A stretch of 64,000 nt of DNA from Pedobacter schmidteae (GTDB lineage Bacteria > Bacteroidota > Bacteroidia > Sphingobacteriales > Sphingobacteriaceae). The notes under the pieces were generated by a model. The model saw only the letters and a program-made list of their open reading frames with translations. It searched no databases and was not told the origin of the DNA. Of the stretch, positions 51,558-61,900 are shown one piece after another; position 1 is the first letter of the stretch; each line of letters starts with the position of its first letter. The stretch is taken from positions 2,105,097-2,169,096 of the forward strand of contig NZ_LS999839.1 of NCBI RefSeq assembly GCF_900564155.1. Reading direction: 5' to 3'. Position numbers and translations under genes: made by a program.

Positions 51558-53057
51558 ATGAAAAAGTATTTTATTATAATTACATTATTGATTTCGGTTA
51601 GTTTCATCTCTTGTAAAAAATTTCTTGAGGAAGATGCCAGGAGTTCACAAACCCCTGCCAATTTTTATAAAAGTGTAAACGATGCCCAAGCTGCGGTTAA
51701 TGCAATTTATCCATTCCTATATGGCCCTTATAATAAAAGTGGTTACGATGATATGCCCAACACTATGCTGGAGATAATTACGGGTCAGTGGAATAACAAA
51801 GCAGTGTCCCCAGAATCAGAAACCTATTATACGCTGTTGAATACTTCAGGGAGTGCCTATACCAGTAATTTTTGGACGAATTGCTATAAGGGAATCGAGT
51901 CTGCGAATTTAGTTGTTGACAATATCCCTGGTATCTCTTTTTCTGACGAGGCTGATAAGAAGAGTTTGCTTGCTGAAGCTAGATTTTTGAGGGCTTATTA
52001 CTATTATCTACTGGTAAACATTTTTGGAGATGTTCCCTTAAAGCTTACATCCACAAAAGTTCCTGGAAAAGATGGATTGCTTCCAAGATCTGCTGTTAAG
52101 GAAATTTACGCAAATGCAATTGTTCCTGATTTGATTTATGCGGAAGCAAATTTGAAATATGTAACCCCTGTCGGAAATGGAAGGGTTTCTGCAGGAGCGG
52201 CGAAAACACTTCTGGCTAAGGTTTATTTAAGCATGGCCGCAAATCCGGTAAATGATGCCAATGCTATGACACTGGCAAAAACTAAGGCATTAGAAGTAAT
52301 CAATAGCAATTCATTTTCATTATTTCAAAGTGATGCAAATTCTACCTGGTTTGATAAATTGAACAATGCAGCCTTTGATAACAAAGAAGAACACATTTGG
52401 GATTTAAACTATAATTACCCGAATCTTCAGTCAAGTTTAAATGTTTATTTTCTTCCTAAAGAAGTTGTTTTTACCACCCCTAAGTACCTACAGTTCGGAG
52501 GCTTTTACCCGGATGCGGCTTATTTGGACAGTTTTAATCCTACAGATTTAAGGGGTAGAAACAATATGGGATTCTTTTATAATAGTTTTACCACCAATTC
52601 AGTAACTTATAATTTCCCTTGGGCGGTATATAAATTTTTTGATAAGGGCATTTTAACGACGTCCCCGGGTAGTGGAAAAGGGTTCCCGCTTTTAAGGTAT
52701 GCAGATCTTCTATTGACCTATGCAGAAGCGCAGAATGAAGCAGACAATGGGCCTAATGCAGCTGCTTATAAAGCTGTAAATGATATCAGGGCAAGAGCCG
52801 GATTAAGCCCGGTGAATGGATTGAGTAAAGATGCATTCAGGACAGAAGTATGGAAAGAAAGATACTGGGAGTTGGGAGCGGAAAATAAAACGTATTTTGA
52901 TATTGTGAGAACCCAGCAGGTTTACGATGCAAAAAAAGGAGTATTCGTTCCTATTGTTGGTTTTACATTGCCAAGCGGTGCTGTGGTAAAACAGGGGTAT
53001 TTGCCATTCCCTATTCCATTGGCGGAAGTACAGATTAACCCTCTGTTGGGAAAATAA
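51558..53057 (+). CDS. SusD/RagB-family outer-membrane lipoprotein (mannoside locus)
   Basis: 499 residues with lipobox SFISCKKFLEEDARSSQTPA; the Cys at about residue 19 anchors the protein. Family helices include LLAEARFLRAYYYYLLVNIF, PLLRYADLLLTYAEAQNEAD and TEVWKERYWELGAENKTYFD, and the end reads PIPLAEVQINPLLGK. It caps the adjacent SusC and selects the substrate. Short spacing to susC and 76 bp to the porter gene indicate one transcript continuing into the catabolic genes. Confidence 0.92.
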   Translation: MKKYFIIITLLISVSFISCKKFLEEDARSSQTPANFYKSVNDAQAAVNAIYPFLYGPYNKSGYDDMPNTMLEIITGQWNNKAVSPESETYYTLLNTSGSAYTSNFWTNCYKGIESANLVVDNIPGISFSDEADKKSLLAEARFLRAYYYYLLVNIFGDVPLKLTSTKVPGKDGLLPRSAVKEIYANAIVPDLIYAEANLKYVTPVGNGRVSAGAAKTLLAKVYLSMAANPVNDANAMTLAKTKALEVINSNSFSLFQSDANSTWFDKLNNAAFDNKEEHIWDLNYNYPNLQSSLNVYFLPKEVVFTTPKYLQFGGFYPDAAYLDSFNPTDLRGRNNMGFFYNSFTTNSVTYNFPWAVYKFFDKGILTTSPGSGKGFPLLRYADLLLTYAEAQNEADNGPNAAAYKAVNDIRARAGLSPVNGLSKDAFRTEVWKERYWELGAENKTYFDIVRTQQVYDAKKGVFVPIVGFTLPSGAVVKQGYLPFPIPLAEVQINPLLGK

Positions 53058-53133
53058 AGCAAATAGTCCCCGAATGATCTAGAGAGATGATTAGGCATAA
53101 ATTTTAAATAGTGAATTGTAAAATAATAATCAG

Positions 53134-54582
53134 ATGAAATTAAAAGGCAAACCTTATGTAATTCTTATTTGTGCAACCGCAGGGCTGGGTGGCTTCCTTT
53201 TCGGCTTCGATACCGCTGTAATTTCAGGTGCTGTGAATTTTTTAAGAACACAATTTCGGTTAAGTCCGGCGATGGAAGGTTGGGTAATGAGTTCTGCATT
53301 ATTGGGCTGTGTAGCAGGTGCTGCCCTTGCTGGCTACCTGTCAGATAAGTACGGAAGGAAAAAGATACTATTGATGTCTGCCTTTCTTTTCATCATTTCT
53401 TCGGTTGGATGTATGGTTGCCGGAAGCCCAGGTTTTCTTGTTGTCGCAAGGATTGTAGGCGGTATTGGTGTTGGATTCGCAGCAATGGTAGCACCTATGT
53501 TTATTGCTGAATTGTCGCCAGCTAATTTAAGAGGTAGACTTGTTTCCGTTTATCAGCTTGCCATTACCCTTGGTATTTTATGCTCTTACTTATCCAATAC
53601 GTTTTTGTTGCAATATGCTTCATTACACGCTTTGGAAAATGGTAGTGGCGCTAATTTTTATCTGGTAAAAGAGATATGGAGAGGGATGCTTGGGTCGAAT
53701 ATGATACCTTCTGCTTTATTCCTCTTTTGTCTGTTGTTGATACCGGAAAGTCCAAGGTGGCTGATCAAGGAAAACAGAACTAATGAGGCCTATAAAATAT
53801 TGGAAAGAATCAGTGGGCCTACAGAAGCAGACATTGAACTAAGTGATCTTACAAATACGATAACGAAGGAAAAAGGTAGTTTCCGTCAATTACTGGATCC
53901 TAAAATGAGGATCGCATTGATCATTGGATTGGTACTTCCCTTTTTTTGCCAGCTTTCGGGCATTACAACCGTAATGTATTACGCCCCTGCAATCTTTGAG
54001 AAGGCAGGCTTTCAGTCTGGATCAGCTATGGGCAGTGCTGCTGTTATTGGTTTTTTCAACATGATCTTTACATTTGTAGCAATCTTTAAAATAGACAAAT
54101 GGGGAAGAAAACCTTTACTTGTTTGGGGTTTTATGGGACTCAGTTTGGTACTCTTGCTAATTGGATGGTTGTTCCATACCGATAGTGGTTCCAGTCTTCT
54201 ATTAGGCTCATTTATCTTCTATATCGCAATTTTTGCGGCTACACTCGGCCCTGGGGTCTGGGTGGTACTTGCGGAAATTTACCCCACAAAAATCAGAGGC
54301 AGGGCGATGTCTTTAGGTACACTTTCTCTATTTCTGGGATCTACTTTTGTTACGCAAACCTATCCAATTCTAAGGGAGTCCCTGGGTATTGGAATGACAT
54401 TTATACTTTACGGGGTGGCTTTACTGCCAGCTGCTCTGATTGTAAAAAAATTGGTGCCCGAAACAAAAGGAAAATCGCTGGAAGATATTGAGCGTTACTG
54501 GGAAGAAAAGGGTAAGAATGAAAATGCAGACAGTACAGTACCATATGAACAGACAGAAGTTAATTGTAGAAAATCATTTTAA
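53134..54582 (+). CDS. MFS sugar porter (mannoside locus)
   Basis: 482 residues with 12 predicted membrane helices and all sugar-porter signatures: GGFLFGFDTAVISG, SDKYGRKKILL, IPESPRWL, KWGRKPLLVWG and VPETKGKSLEDIE. It is related to the porter at 35402-36793 but differs clearly in the central loop and C-terminal extension (ENADSTVPYEQTEVNCRKSF), so is not a recent duplicate. It likely imports a monosaccharide or sugar acid for the downstream enzymes. Confidence 0.9.
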   Translation: MKLKGKPYVILICATAGLGGFLFGFDTAVISGAVNFLRTQFRLSPAMEGWVMSSALLGCVAGAALAGYLSDKYGRKKILLMSAFLFIISSVGCMVAGSPGFLVVARIVGGIGVGFAAMVAPMFIAELSPANLRGRLVSVYQLAITLGILCSYLSNTFLLQYASLHALENGSGANFYLVKEIWRGMLGSNMIPSALFLFCLLLIPESPRWLIKENRTNEAYKILERISGPTEADIELSDLTNTITKEKGSFRQLLDPKMRIALIIGLVLPFFCQLSGITTVMYYAPAIFEKAGFQSGSAMGSAAVIGFFNMIFTFVAIFKIDKWGRKPLLVWGFMGLSLVLLLIGWLFHTDSGSSLLLGSFIFYIAIFAATLGPGVWVVLAEIYPTKIRGRAMSLGTLSLFLGSTFVTQTYPILRESLGIGMTFILYGVALLPAALIVKKLVPETKGKSLEDIERYWEEKGKNENADSTVPYEQTEVNCRKSF

Positions 54583-54605
54583 TATAAACATAAATTAGGA
54601 AGTAT

Positions 54606-55778
54606 ATGTATAAGGAACGTAGCGAAATGATCTCGGGTATCATTCAATCTCATGATCTATCTGCACTTATTTTCTGGCGGCCGGATGAGCTGGTTCTTAT
54701 GCTTGGTTATATGCCGCTTTGGGGTTTGTCAGTTCTAGTTTACACGGCTGATGATGAACCTGTGCTGTTTGTTCCGGAATTGGAACCTGAAGATTTACTG
54801 CCAGAAAATATCACAATAAAGACATTTCCCTGGGGTGTAAAGGATTGCATAGATCCATGGAGCATATTGTACGAGAAAATAAAAGAAGTATTACAGCAAA
54901 AGCATCTTGTGAACAAACCAGTTTCATTTATTAAAAATATAGGAGGTACAGCTCCCTGCAGAATGTCGGGGGAACAACCTCCATTGCCAGCAGATTTTAC
55001 GGAGCGTTTATGCAGCCTGAGCGATATTGGTTTTAAAGACACCAGAGGAGATTTACTGCGCTTGTATGATTATAAAACAGATGCAGATGTGGTAGGTTTA
55101 AAACTGACGCACAGGGTGGTTGCTAATGCTGTAAATGTGTTTTACCAGGAGGTGATTGCGGGAATTACAGAATCAAAACTGGCTGCCCTGATTGATTATG
55201 CTGTACAGGAAATGATAGGGCAAGACAAGATCAGTTTTGCAAGGGCCTGGCCAATGGTGCTATCGGGTGAAAATACCAGGAATGGGGGTAGATATAACAG
55301 GACAACCGGTAAGGTTATAGCTTCGGGCGAACTTGTCATGCTGGAAATGGCTGTGTGTGTAAATGGCTATTGGGCCGATATTACCCGTACGGCGATAAGC
55401 GGGGAGTTCAATGATTTGCAGCTGGAGATTTTTGAAACGGTAAAAAATGCTCAGCAAATTGCGATAGATATGTTAAAGCCCGGGGTGGTAATGAATGAAG
55501 TGGATGCAGCTTCACGGAAGTACATTGAAGAGGCAGGGTATGGGGCATATTTTAATCATTCCTTAGGACACCAGGTCGGTTTTCGTTATCATGATCCAGG
55601 GGCAGGACTTTCTCCGAATTCCACAGAGGTTTTGCGGGAAGGGATGGTGCTTACTGTAGAACCTGGTATTTATGGCATTGAGCTGAATGCCGGTGTAAGG
55701 ATTGAAGACAATGTTTTAATTACAAGAAATGGGTACGAGATATTATCTGATTACCCGAGAAGCTTGAAAGGTGACTGA
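54606..55778 (+). CDS. M24-family (Xaa-Pro peptidase / creatinase-like) protein
   Basis: 390 residues with a creatinase N-terminal domain (about 1-150) and a pita-bread M24 domain (about 160-390). The motifs are GYWADITRTAISGEF, FNHSLGHQVGFRYHDPG, MVLTVEPGIYGIE and VRIEDNVLI. Four of the five usual metal ligands are present (Asp in ADITRT, His in LGHQVG, Glu in VEPG, Glu in RIED). The first, normally Asp in VLxDxG, is Glu here (MLEMAV). It could be a cytoplasmic proline dipeptidase or a repurposed hydrolase. M24 homologues in sugar-acid operons are not rare, but no function is established. It lies 23 bp after the porter gene. Confidence 0.8.
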   Translation: MYKERSEMISGIIQSHDLSALIFWRPDELVLMLGYMPLWGLSVLVYTADDEPVLFVPELEPEDLLPENITIKTFPWGVKDCIDPWSILYEKIKEVLQQKHLVNKPVSFIKNIGGTAPCRMSGEQPPLPADFTERLCSLSDIGFKDTRGDLLRLYDYKTDADVVGLKLTHRVVANAVNVFYQEVIAGITESKLAALIDYAVQEMIGQDKISFARAWPMVLSGENTRNGGRYNRTTGKVIASGELVMLEMAVCVNGYWADITRTAISGEFNDLQLEIFETVKNAQQIAIDMLKPGVVMNEVDAASRKYIEEAGYGAYFNHSLGHQVGFRYHDPGAGLSPNSTEVLREGMVLTVEPGIYGIELNAGVRIEDNVLITRNGYEILSDYPRSLKGD

Positions 55779-55845
55779 TAATTTGATGCAAACTAAAATG
55801 AAAAAGCTTACGTATTGCTAATTCAAAAATAAATTAAGCGGTTTT

Positions 55846-56643
55846 ATGGACAATAATATTAACCTGAAAAATAAAAATGTATTGATAACCGGCGGCAGTC
55901 GGGGAATTGGGGCTGGAATTGCTCGAGCAATGGCGGCTTGTGGGGCCAACTTGCTTATTAATCATTTTGAGGATGAGCAGAATGCTAAAGTCCTGGCTGA
56001 GGAAATTCGCAAATTATATCATGTAAATGTGTTCATATACGAAGCGGATATCTCAAGCCAGGAGGTAGTGATGCAGATGTTTTCGTTTGCTGATACCTCT
56101 TTAGGTTCGGTAAATGTGCTGGTGAATAATGCCGGATGCGAAACTATTGAGCACGCTGTTGATTTGAAATTGGAGGATTGGGATAGGATTTTTAACGTTA
56201 ACCTGAGAGGGGCTTTCATTTGTGCACAGGAAGCTGGGAAAAGAATGATAGCCATAAATGCCGGTGTGATCATCAATATTTCATCCATCCATGATAAAGT
56301 ACCACGTAAAGGACTAGTTCACTATTGTTCATCAAAAGCTGCTATGAATATGATGACAAAATGTTTGGCTCTTGAACTCGCTGAACATAACATAAGAGTA
56401 TTGGCAGTTTCTCCCGGTGCAATTGAAACTGAAATGAATAAAGAGGAAATAAATACGTTCGGCAGAGAGAAGTTTAACAATTGGATTCCGTTAGGGAAAG
56501 TAGGCATCGTAGATGATTTATCCTGGACCTGCGCTTTTCTTGCCAGTGAGAAAGCTGCCTATATGACCGCAACTACAATTTATATTGATGGTGGGTATAA
56601 GGAAAGCACAATTCCTTATGATCCCCGAATTAAAAAGACTTAA
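55846..56643 (+). CDS. SDR-family oxidoreductase, candidate sugar dehydrogenase
   Basis: 265 residues of classical short-chain dehydrogenase. The cofactor motif ITGGSRGIGAGIARAMA is at about 14-30, NNAG follows at about 92-95, catalytic Ser in NISSIHDKV, and Tyr/Lys in VHYCSSKAAM. The C-terminal YIDGGYKES is typical. The acidic residue pattern after strand 2 (NHFEDEQ) does not decide between NAD and NADP. In context with a mannonate dehydratase it could oxidise mannose to mannonolactone, or interconvert mannonate and fructuronate, or oxidise a 3-deoxy-keto acid. It overlaps no neighbour but is only 2 bp from the cupin gene. Confidence 0.85.
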   Translation: MDNNINLKNKNVLITGGSRGIGAGIARAMAACGANLLINHFEDEQNAKVLAEEIRKLYHVNVFIYEADISSQEVVMQMFSFADTSLGSVNVLVNNAGCETIEHAVDLKLEDWDRIFNVNLRGAFICAQEAGKRMIAINAGVIINISSIHDKVPRKGLVHYCSSKAAMNMMTKCLALELAEHNIRVLAVSPGAIETEMNKEEINTFGREKFNNWIPLGKVGIVDDLSWTCAFLASEKAAYMTATTIYIDGGYKESTIPYDPRIKKT

Positions 56644-56645
56644 AC

Positions 56646-57065
56646 ATGAATCAAATTATTGTGGAAACATATCATCACAAGGGAGCGGGCTACAATCCTT
56701 TTTTTATTACGGATAATTGGCAGGTGGCTCAATTGAACTATATGCCGGAACTAGGATTCCAGTCTATAGAAAAGCTGGAAAAGCATATGGAAACGGATGA
56801 GATTTTTATCCTGACTAAAGGCACTGCGGTGCTCATAGCAGGTATTGAAACACCAGCAGAGTTTCAGTTTGAATTGATAAAAATGGAGCATGGTGCAACG
56901 TACAATATCCCGGTAAATGCCTGGCATAATATTGCAATGTCTGTAGATGCTGAAGTTATTATCGTTGAAAAAAGCAATACGCATTTGGGTGATTTTGTCT
57001 ATCGTCCTCTTGGTAAAACGGAACAGGACAATCTTGTTAGGGCTATCAGCTCATTATTACAATAA
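56646..57065 (+). CDS. Small cupin-domain protein
   Basis: 139 residues forming a single cupin barrel. Motif 1 is EKHMETDEIFILTKGTAVLI and motif 2 is NIPVNAWHNIAMS. His and Glu in KHMETDE and His in AWHNI could bind a metal. A lactonase, isomerase or sugar-acid binding role is possible in this operon, but none can be assigned. It starts 2 bp after the SDR stop, which implies tight co-expression. Confidence 0.7.
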   Translation: MNQIIVETYHHKGAGYNPFFITDNWQVAQLNYMPELGFQSIEKLEKHMETDEIFILTKGTAVLIAGIETPAEFQFELIKMEHGATYNIPVNAWHNIAMSVDAEVIIVEKSNTHLGDFVYRPLGKTEQDNLVRAISSLLQ

Positions 57066-57098
57066 TAACGAAAGAAATAAACATTTTAATTCAATCCA

Positions 57099-57791
57099 AT
57101 GCAATCAGAAATATTAAAAGAACAAGATATAAATTGGGAAAACGACGCAGATTTGTTTGAGATTTTTAGAAAGGAATTGTATACCCCTGTTGTGGGCGAT
57201 ATCCTGGATGAGATAGGCTACTATCATCAATTTCTTCCTCAGCCAATCCAACCCATGAGAACTACCGATAAAATTATCGGCCGTGCAATGCCGGTGTTAA
57301 TGATCGATGTATACGGTCCGCAGAAAAAGCCATTTGGTAAATTAACAGAAGCGCTGGATCAACTGGAAAAAGGCGAAATCTATATTGCAAGCGGTGGTGC
57401 CATGCGGTGTGCTTATTGGGGAGAGATTTTAACTGCAACGGCTAAAAAGAGAGGCGCAGCTGGTGCTGTAATTAATGGCTTTTACCGGGATACTCCAATG
57501 GTAATAGAACAAGATTGGCCTGTTTTCGGCCGGGGAAGATTTGCGCAGGATTCGGGTGTTAGAACACAGGTTGCAGATTACAGATGCGATATTGAAATTG
57601 ATGGGGTTTGGGTGTCACCTGGTGATTTGGTCTTTGGAGATATGGATGGTGTACTAGTGATTCCCAAAAAAGTTGAACAGCAGGTGGTTATAAATGCTTT
57701 GAAAAAGGCAAGAGGAGAAAAAGTAGTAAGGAAAGAAATAGAAAATGGAATGCTTGCTACTGAAGCATTTTTAAAATATGGCATTCTGTAA
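57099..57791 (+). CDS. RraA-family protein, candidate 2-keto acid aldolase
   Basis: 230 residues of the RraA/MenG-like fold shared with 4-hydroxy-4-methyl-2-oxoglutarate aldolases. Family features are [13 protein letters not shown] near residue 27, [29 protein letters not shown], and the end [18 protein letters not shown]. The Arg-Asp pair of GFYRD that positions metal and pyruvyl substrate in the aldolases is kept, but the usual Asp-Gly before it is Asn-Gly. It lies between the cupin and mannonate dehydratase genes, where an enzyme cleaving the dehydration product would fit. RNase-E-inhibitor function is unlikely in this taxon. Reaction not proven. Confidence 0.78.
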   Translation: MQSEILKEQDINWENDADLFEIFRKELYTPVVGDILDEIGYYHQFLPQPIQPMRTTDKIIGRAMPVLMIDVYGPQKKPFGKLTEALDQLEKGEIYIASGGAMRCAYWGEILTATAKKRGAAGAVINGFYRDTPMVIEQDWPVFGRGRFAQDSGVRTQVADYRCDIEIDGVWVSPGDLVFGDMDGVLVIPKKVEQQVVINALKKARGEKVVRKEIENGMLATEAFLKYGIL

Positions 57792-57809
57792 AAAATAAAT
57801 AAACATCAC

Positions 57810-58865
57810 ATGAAACTTGGATTAGGGTTATACTATCACATGCTTAATAAAGCACATTTTGATTTTGCTAAGCAATGCGGCTGCACGCACCTGGTTGTAC
57901 ATCTTGTAGATTACTTCAATAAAGGAAATCAAAAGAACAAAAATGATCAACCTGTGGGGGACAATGATGGCTGGGGTTTTGCCGGCCATTCAAAAAAAAT
58001 ATGGGAAGTTGATGAATTGTTAAAGTTAAAAAGGGAGATAAACAATGCGGGACTTGAGCTGGAAGCAATAGAAAACTTTGATCCGGCAGATTGGTATGAT
58101 ATCTTACTGGATGGTCCGCGAAAAGAAAGCCAGATTGAAGAAATTAAACGGCTAATCCGTAACGTTGGGCAGGCAGGAATTCCAGTGATTGGATACAATT
58201 TTAGCTTAGCTGGTGTCTGCAGTAGAATATCAGGACCTTTTGCAAGGGGTGGAGCGATTTCAGTTGGAATGGATGGAGTAGATGATCGGCCAATTCCCAA
58301 TGGTATGGTTTGGAATATGGTTTATGATCAGGATGCTTCTGTTGGGACCGTTGAAAATGTCTCCCATGAAACTTTGTGGCAACGTCTTGAATATTTTCTT
58401 AATGAAATTATCCCTGTTGCAGAAGCCGCAGGAGTTAAATTGGCAGCTCATCCCGATGATCCGCCAATGCCGGTGGTCAGAAATACTCCACGCCTGGTTT
58501 ATCAACCTGAAATGTACAGCAGGTTATTAAATATAAAGGCGAGTAAAAGCAATGCACTTGAATTCTGTTTGGGTTCTATCGCAGAGATGACAGAAGGTGA
58601 TGTGTATAGCGCAACTGAATTTTATGCTGACCAAATCGCATATATTCATTTCAGAAATGTAAAAGGAAAAGTTCCTCACTACAAAGAAGTTTTTGTTGAT
58701 GAAGGTGATATAGATATGATACGCATACTTAAAATACTAAAGAGCAAAAACTTTAATGGTGTGCTTATACCGGATCATACACCTCAACTAAGTTGTGAGG
58801 GGTTCTGGTATGCAGGAATGGCTTACGCTTTGGGATATATTAAGGCAGCAATGACGCTGGTATAA
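57810..58865 (+). CDS. uxuA: Mannonate dehydratase (UxuA family)
   Basis: 351 residues forming a TIM-barrel sugar-acid dehydratase that converts D-mannonate to 2-keto-3-deoxy-D-gluconate. The four residues known to bind metal and act in characterised UxuA enzymes are present at similar spacing: His214 in AAHPDDPP, Cys253 in EFCLGS, His280 in IHFRNV, and Asp322 in IPDHTP. Other family stretches are WEVDELLKLKREINNAGLEL, PVIGYNFSLAGV and VFVDEGDIDM. It starts 18 bp after the RraA-family gene. Presence next to mannosidases rather than uronate genes suggests its mannonate comes from mannose or a mannoside acid. Confidence 0.85.
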   Translation: MKLGLGLYYHMLNKAHFDFAKQCGCTHLVVHLVDYFNKGNQKNKNDQPVGDNDGWGFAGHSKKIWEVDELLKLKREINNAGLELEAIENFDPADWYDILLDGPRKESQIEEIKRLIRNVGQAGIPVIGYNFSLAGVCSRISGPFARGGAISVGMDGVDDRPIPNGMVWNMVYDQDASVGTVENVSHETLWQRLEYFLNEIIPVAEAAGVKLAAHPDDPPMPVVRNTPRLVYQPEMYSRLLNIKASKSNALEFCLGSIAEMTEGDVYSATEFYADQIAYIHFRNVKGKVPHYKEVFVDEGDIDMIRILKILKSKNFNGVLIPDHTPQLSCEGFWYAGMAYALGYIKAAMTLV

Positions 58866-58944
58866 CTGTCCACAGAAGATTTTAGTTTCGTCTTTTACAA
58901 CTGCCGTTAAAATTAAAGTTCAGCTCAATTATAAATAATTAGAA

Positions 58945-61900
58945 ATGAAAACATTAAAAATCACCACATCACTTAGTATCATGCTATTGTTTTTTGGCTT
59001 TAAAGGTTTAGCACAAAACAGCACATTTAATATAAATAAGGATATCTCTGCAAAGGAAATTACTGTTTTGGCATCAAGTAGTTTTGGTCCGGATCAAAGT
59101 GTTGGCCATTTGACCGATGGTTCTGGTATTCACAACAAGATACATGACAACAAGCTTAAAGTTGATAAACCAAATTTTCCTTTTCCCAGCGGTTTGGAAT
59201 GTACCTCAACAAGCATCTACCGTTATTGTAAAGACGGAAAGCCGGGGAGGGAGGTTATACTCAATTTTAAAGGTAGTAATTTATTTCAGGCTTCCAAGAT
59301 AGAAGTTTCGGCAGAAGGTAGAACAGAAATCACATCTGTTCAATTCCATAAAGAGGGTTTGGCATCAACAAAGGTTACGCTGCCATCTGAAGTTGGTGTA
59401 GAGAAAGAAGTTTCTATATTGGTGACCGTAAAATCAGGAAATAAAACGCTAAAAAAATCATTTGTTTTAGCTGCGCAAAGACAATGGACGGTTTACATAT
59501 ATCCACATTCCCATGTAGATATTGGATATACAAACACTCAGGCCAATGTTGAAATTATCCATAAACGGAACCTTGTTAACGGAATGAAGCTGGCCAAGGA
59601 AACAGCAAACTATCCCCAGGGTTCTCGTTATGTTTGGAATCCAGAGGTGATCTGGCCGGTGGAACGCTATTTAAAAAATGCAACGCCAACCGAAAGGGAA
59701 GAATTATTGGATGCGGTTCGAAAAGGCTACATTCATCTTGATGCCGGTTATATTAATGACAATACAAGTATTACTGCAGATGAAGAATTTCCAAGGTTTT
59801 TTAGTGATGCAAAGAGACTGGAAAAAGCAACAGGCGTTCCGGTAAGCACAATTGTTCAGGTGGATATTCCTGGCATGACCTGGGGAATTGTGCCTATGGC
59901 AGCCCAGTTTGGGATAAAATATGTTTTTGCTCCTTTTAATGGGTCAGATCGTATAGGATTGGCCGATAAATTCAATTTTAAACCATTCTGGTGGATTGGA
60001 CAGGATGGCGTTTCAAAGGTATTGTTTCTTCAACCAGGGGATTATACGCCAGGTGCAAGAGCGAAGGGATTTAAATACTGGCCTTTAATGGCTGGCCAAA
60101 AGGATCCTGATAAATTATTGCAAATTGTTAAAACAGCTCATCCCCGTGAAAACTTTATTGATGGTTATTTATGGGGGAAACTCAATGAGCTGGAAACCAA
60201 TAAAGAGTATCCATATGATTTGTTTCCAATGACCTGGGCCATGGCAGACAATACACCTATAGATGCCGACTTACCTGAGGCTGTGAAGAGCTGGAATGAA
60301 GAATATGCGTTTCCTCACCTGGTCATTTCAAGTTCAACGGGAATCATGTCAGCTTTTGAAAAAAAATATGGGGATGTAATTCCTTCATACAAAGGAGATT
60401 TTACGGAGTACTGGACAGATGGCCTTGGTACAGCAGCCAAAGAGACATCCATGAACCGTAACTCCAAAGAGCGGTTAATTCAATCGGATATTCTTTGGTC
60501 AATGCTCCGTCCAAAAGAAAAGGCACCCCGAATTGAACTTGATGAAGCTTGGCGTAATGTCCTGATGGGATCGGAACACACTTGGTGTTACATGAACCCT
60601 AATCAGGCTGATATGCAGGATGTCATATGGAAAGTAAAGCAAAATTTCTTTAAAACAGCTGAACAGAGTAGTCTGCAAATACTTTCAAATACTTTGAAAC
60701 CAATTGCAGCCGAAACATCCAACATTGTGGGTGTATTTAATACCTTGTCCTGGTCACGTGGTGGGTTGGTAACACTTACCAGTGAGCAAAGTAAGGGCTT
60801 TAATTCTGTCAGAGATGAGCATAAAAAGACCATTACTTCCCAACGATTAAGTACTGGAGAATTGGTGTTTTTAGCATCGGAGATTCCCGCTTTTGGAACA
60901 AAAAACTATTTTTTGAGTACTAAAGCAGAAGAGAAATCGGATGTTAAAATGGCAAAAGGGAATATCCTGGATAACGGGATATTCAAAGTAATAATAGATC
61001 CTGTTTCCGGAGATGTTATCAATATAACAGACAATACGGGTGTTGAATTTGTAAATAAGAATGATGCTTCTAATATCAATAGTTTCAGGTACCTTCTGGG
61101 AAGTGGAGAGCCTGCATCCGGAGGACCACAATATGCTGCAAATACAAATGAGGTTAAGAATAGTGATGCTCAGAAATTGGTAAAAGCCACTGGTCCAACA
61201 GAAGTGAAAACTGTTATTAAGGAGAATGGGCCTCTTGTAGCATCAATACTGGTCACTTCAAAAGCTGACGGTTGTAACAGTTTAACTCGTGAAGTTCGCG
61301 TTGTAGCCGGTAAACCCGAAATTGAAATAGATAATTTGGTAGACAAGATAGCAACAACTAAAAAAGAAGGAATACATTTTGGATTTGCCTTTGACGTTCC
61401 GAATGGACGTACACGAATGGATATTCCCTGGGGTGTTGTGGAAGTTGAAAAAGATCAACTTCCTGCTGCAAATCGCAATTGGATGAGTTTTCAGCGTTGG
61501 CTGGATATTTCCAATGAGGATAAGGGAATCTCCTGGTGCGCGCTTGATGCACCTACCTTCGAAAGTGGTAATATGACTGCTAATATTATTGGAGGAGCTT
61601 TTCATTCTCCTGAATGGATTAAACACTTGCCGCCAAGCTCCACCATTTATTCCTGGGCGCTTAATAATCATTGGCATACAAATTTCCCTCTATACCAGGA
61701 AGGTAAACTAAATTTCCGCTACAGGATATTACCCCATAAGTACACATTCAATTCTGTAAAAGTGAATCGTTTTGGGTTGGAGCAATCACAACCGCTGATT
61801 GTTGCGCCGGTTAAAGAAAAAGTAGCACTTAAACCTGTGGTTAAAATAGATAATGAACAAATTTTTATTTCGATCATTAAAACATCTGCGGATGGCAAGT

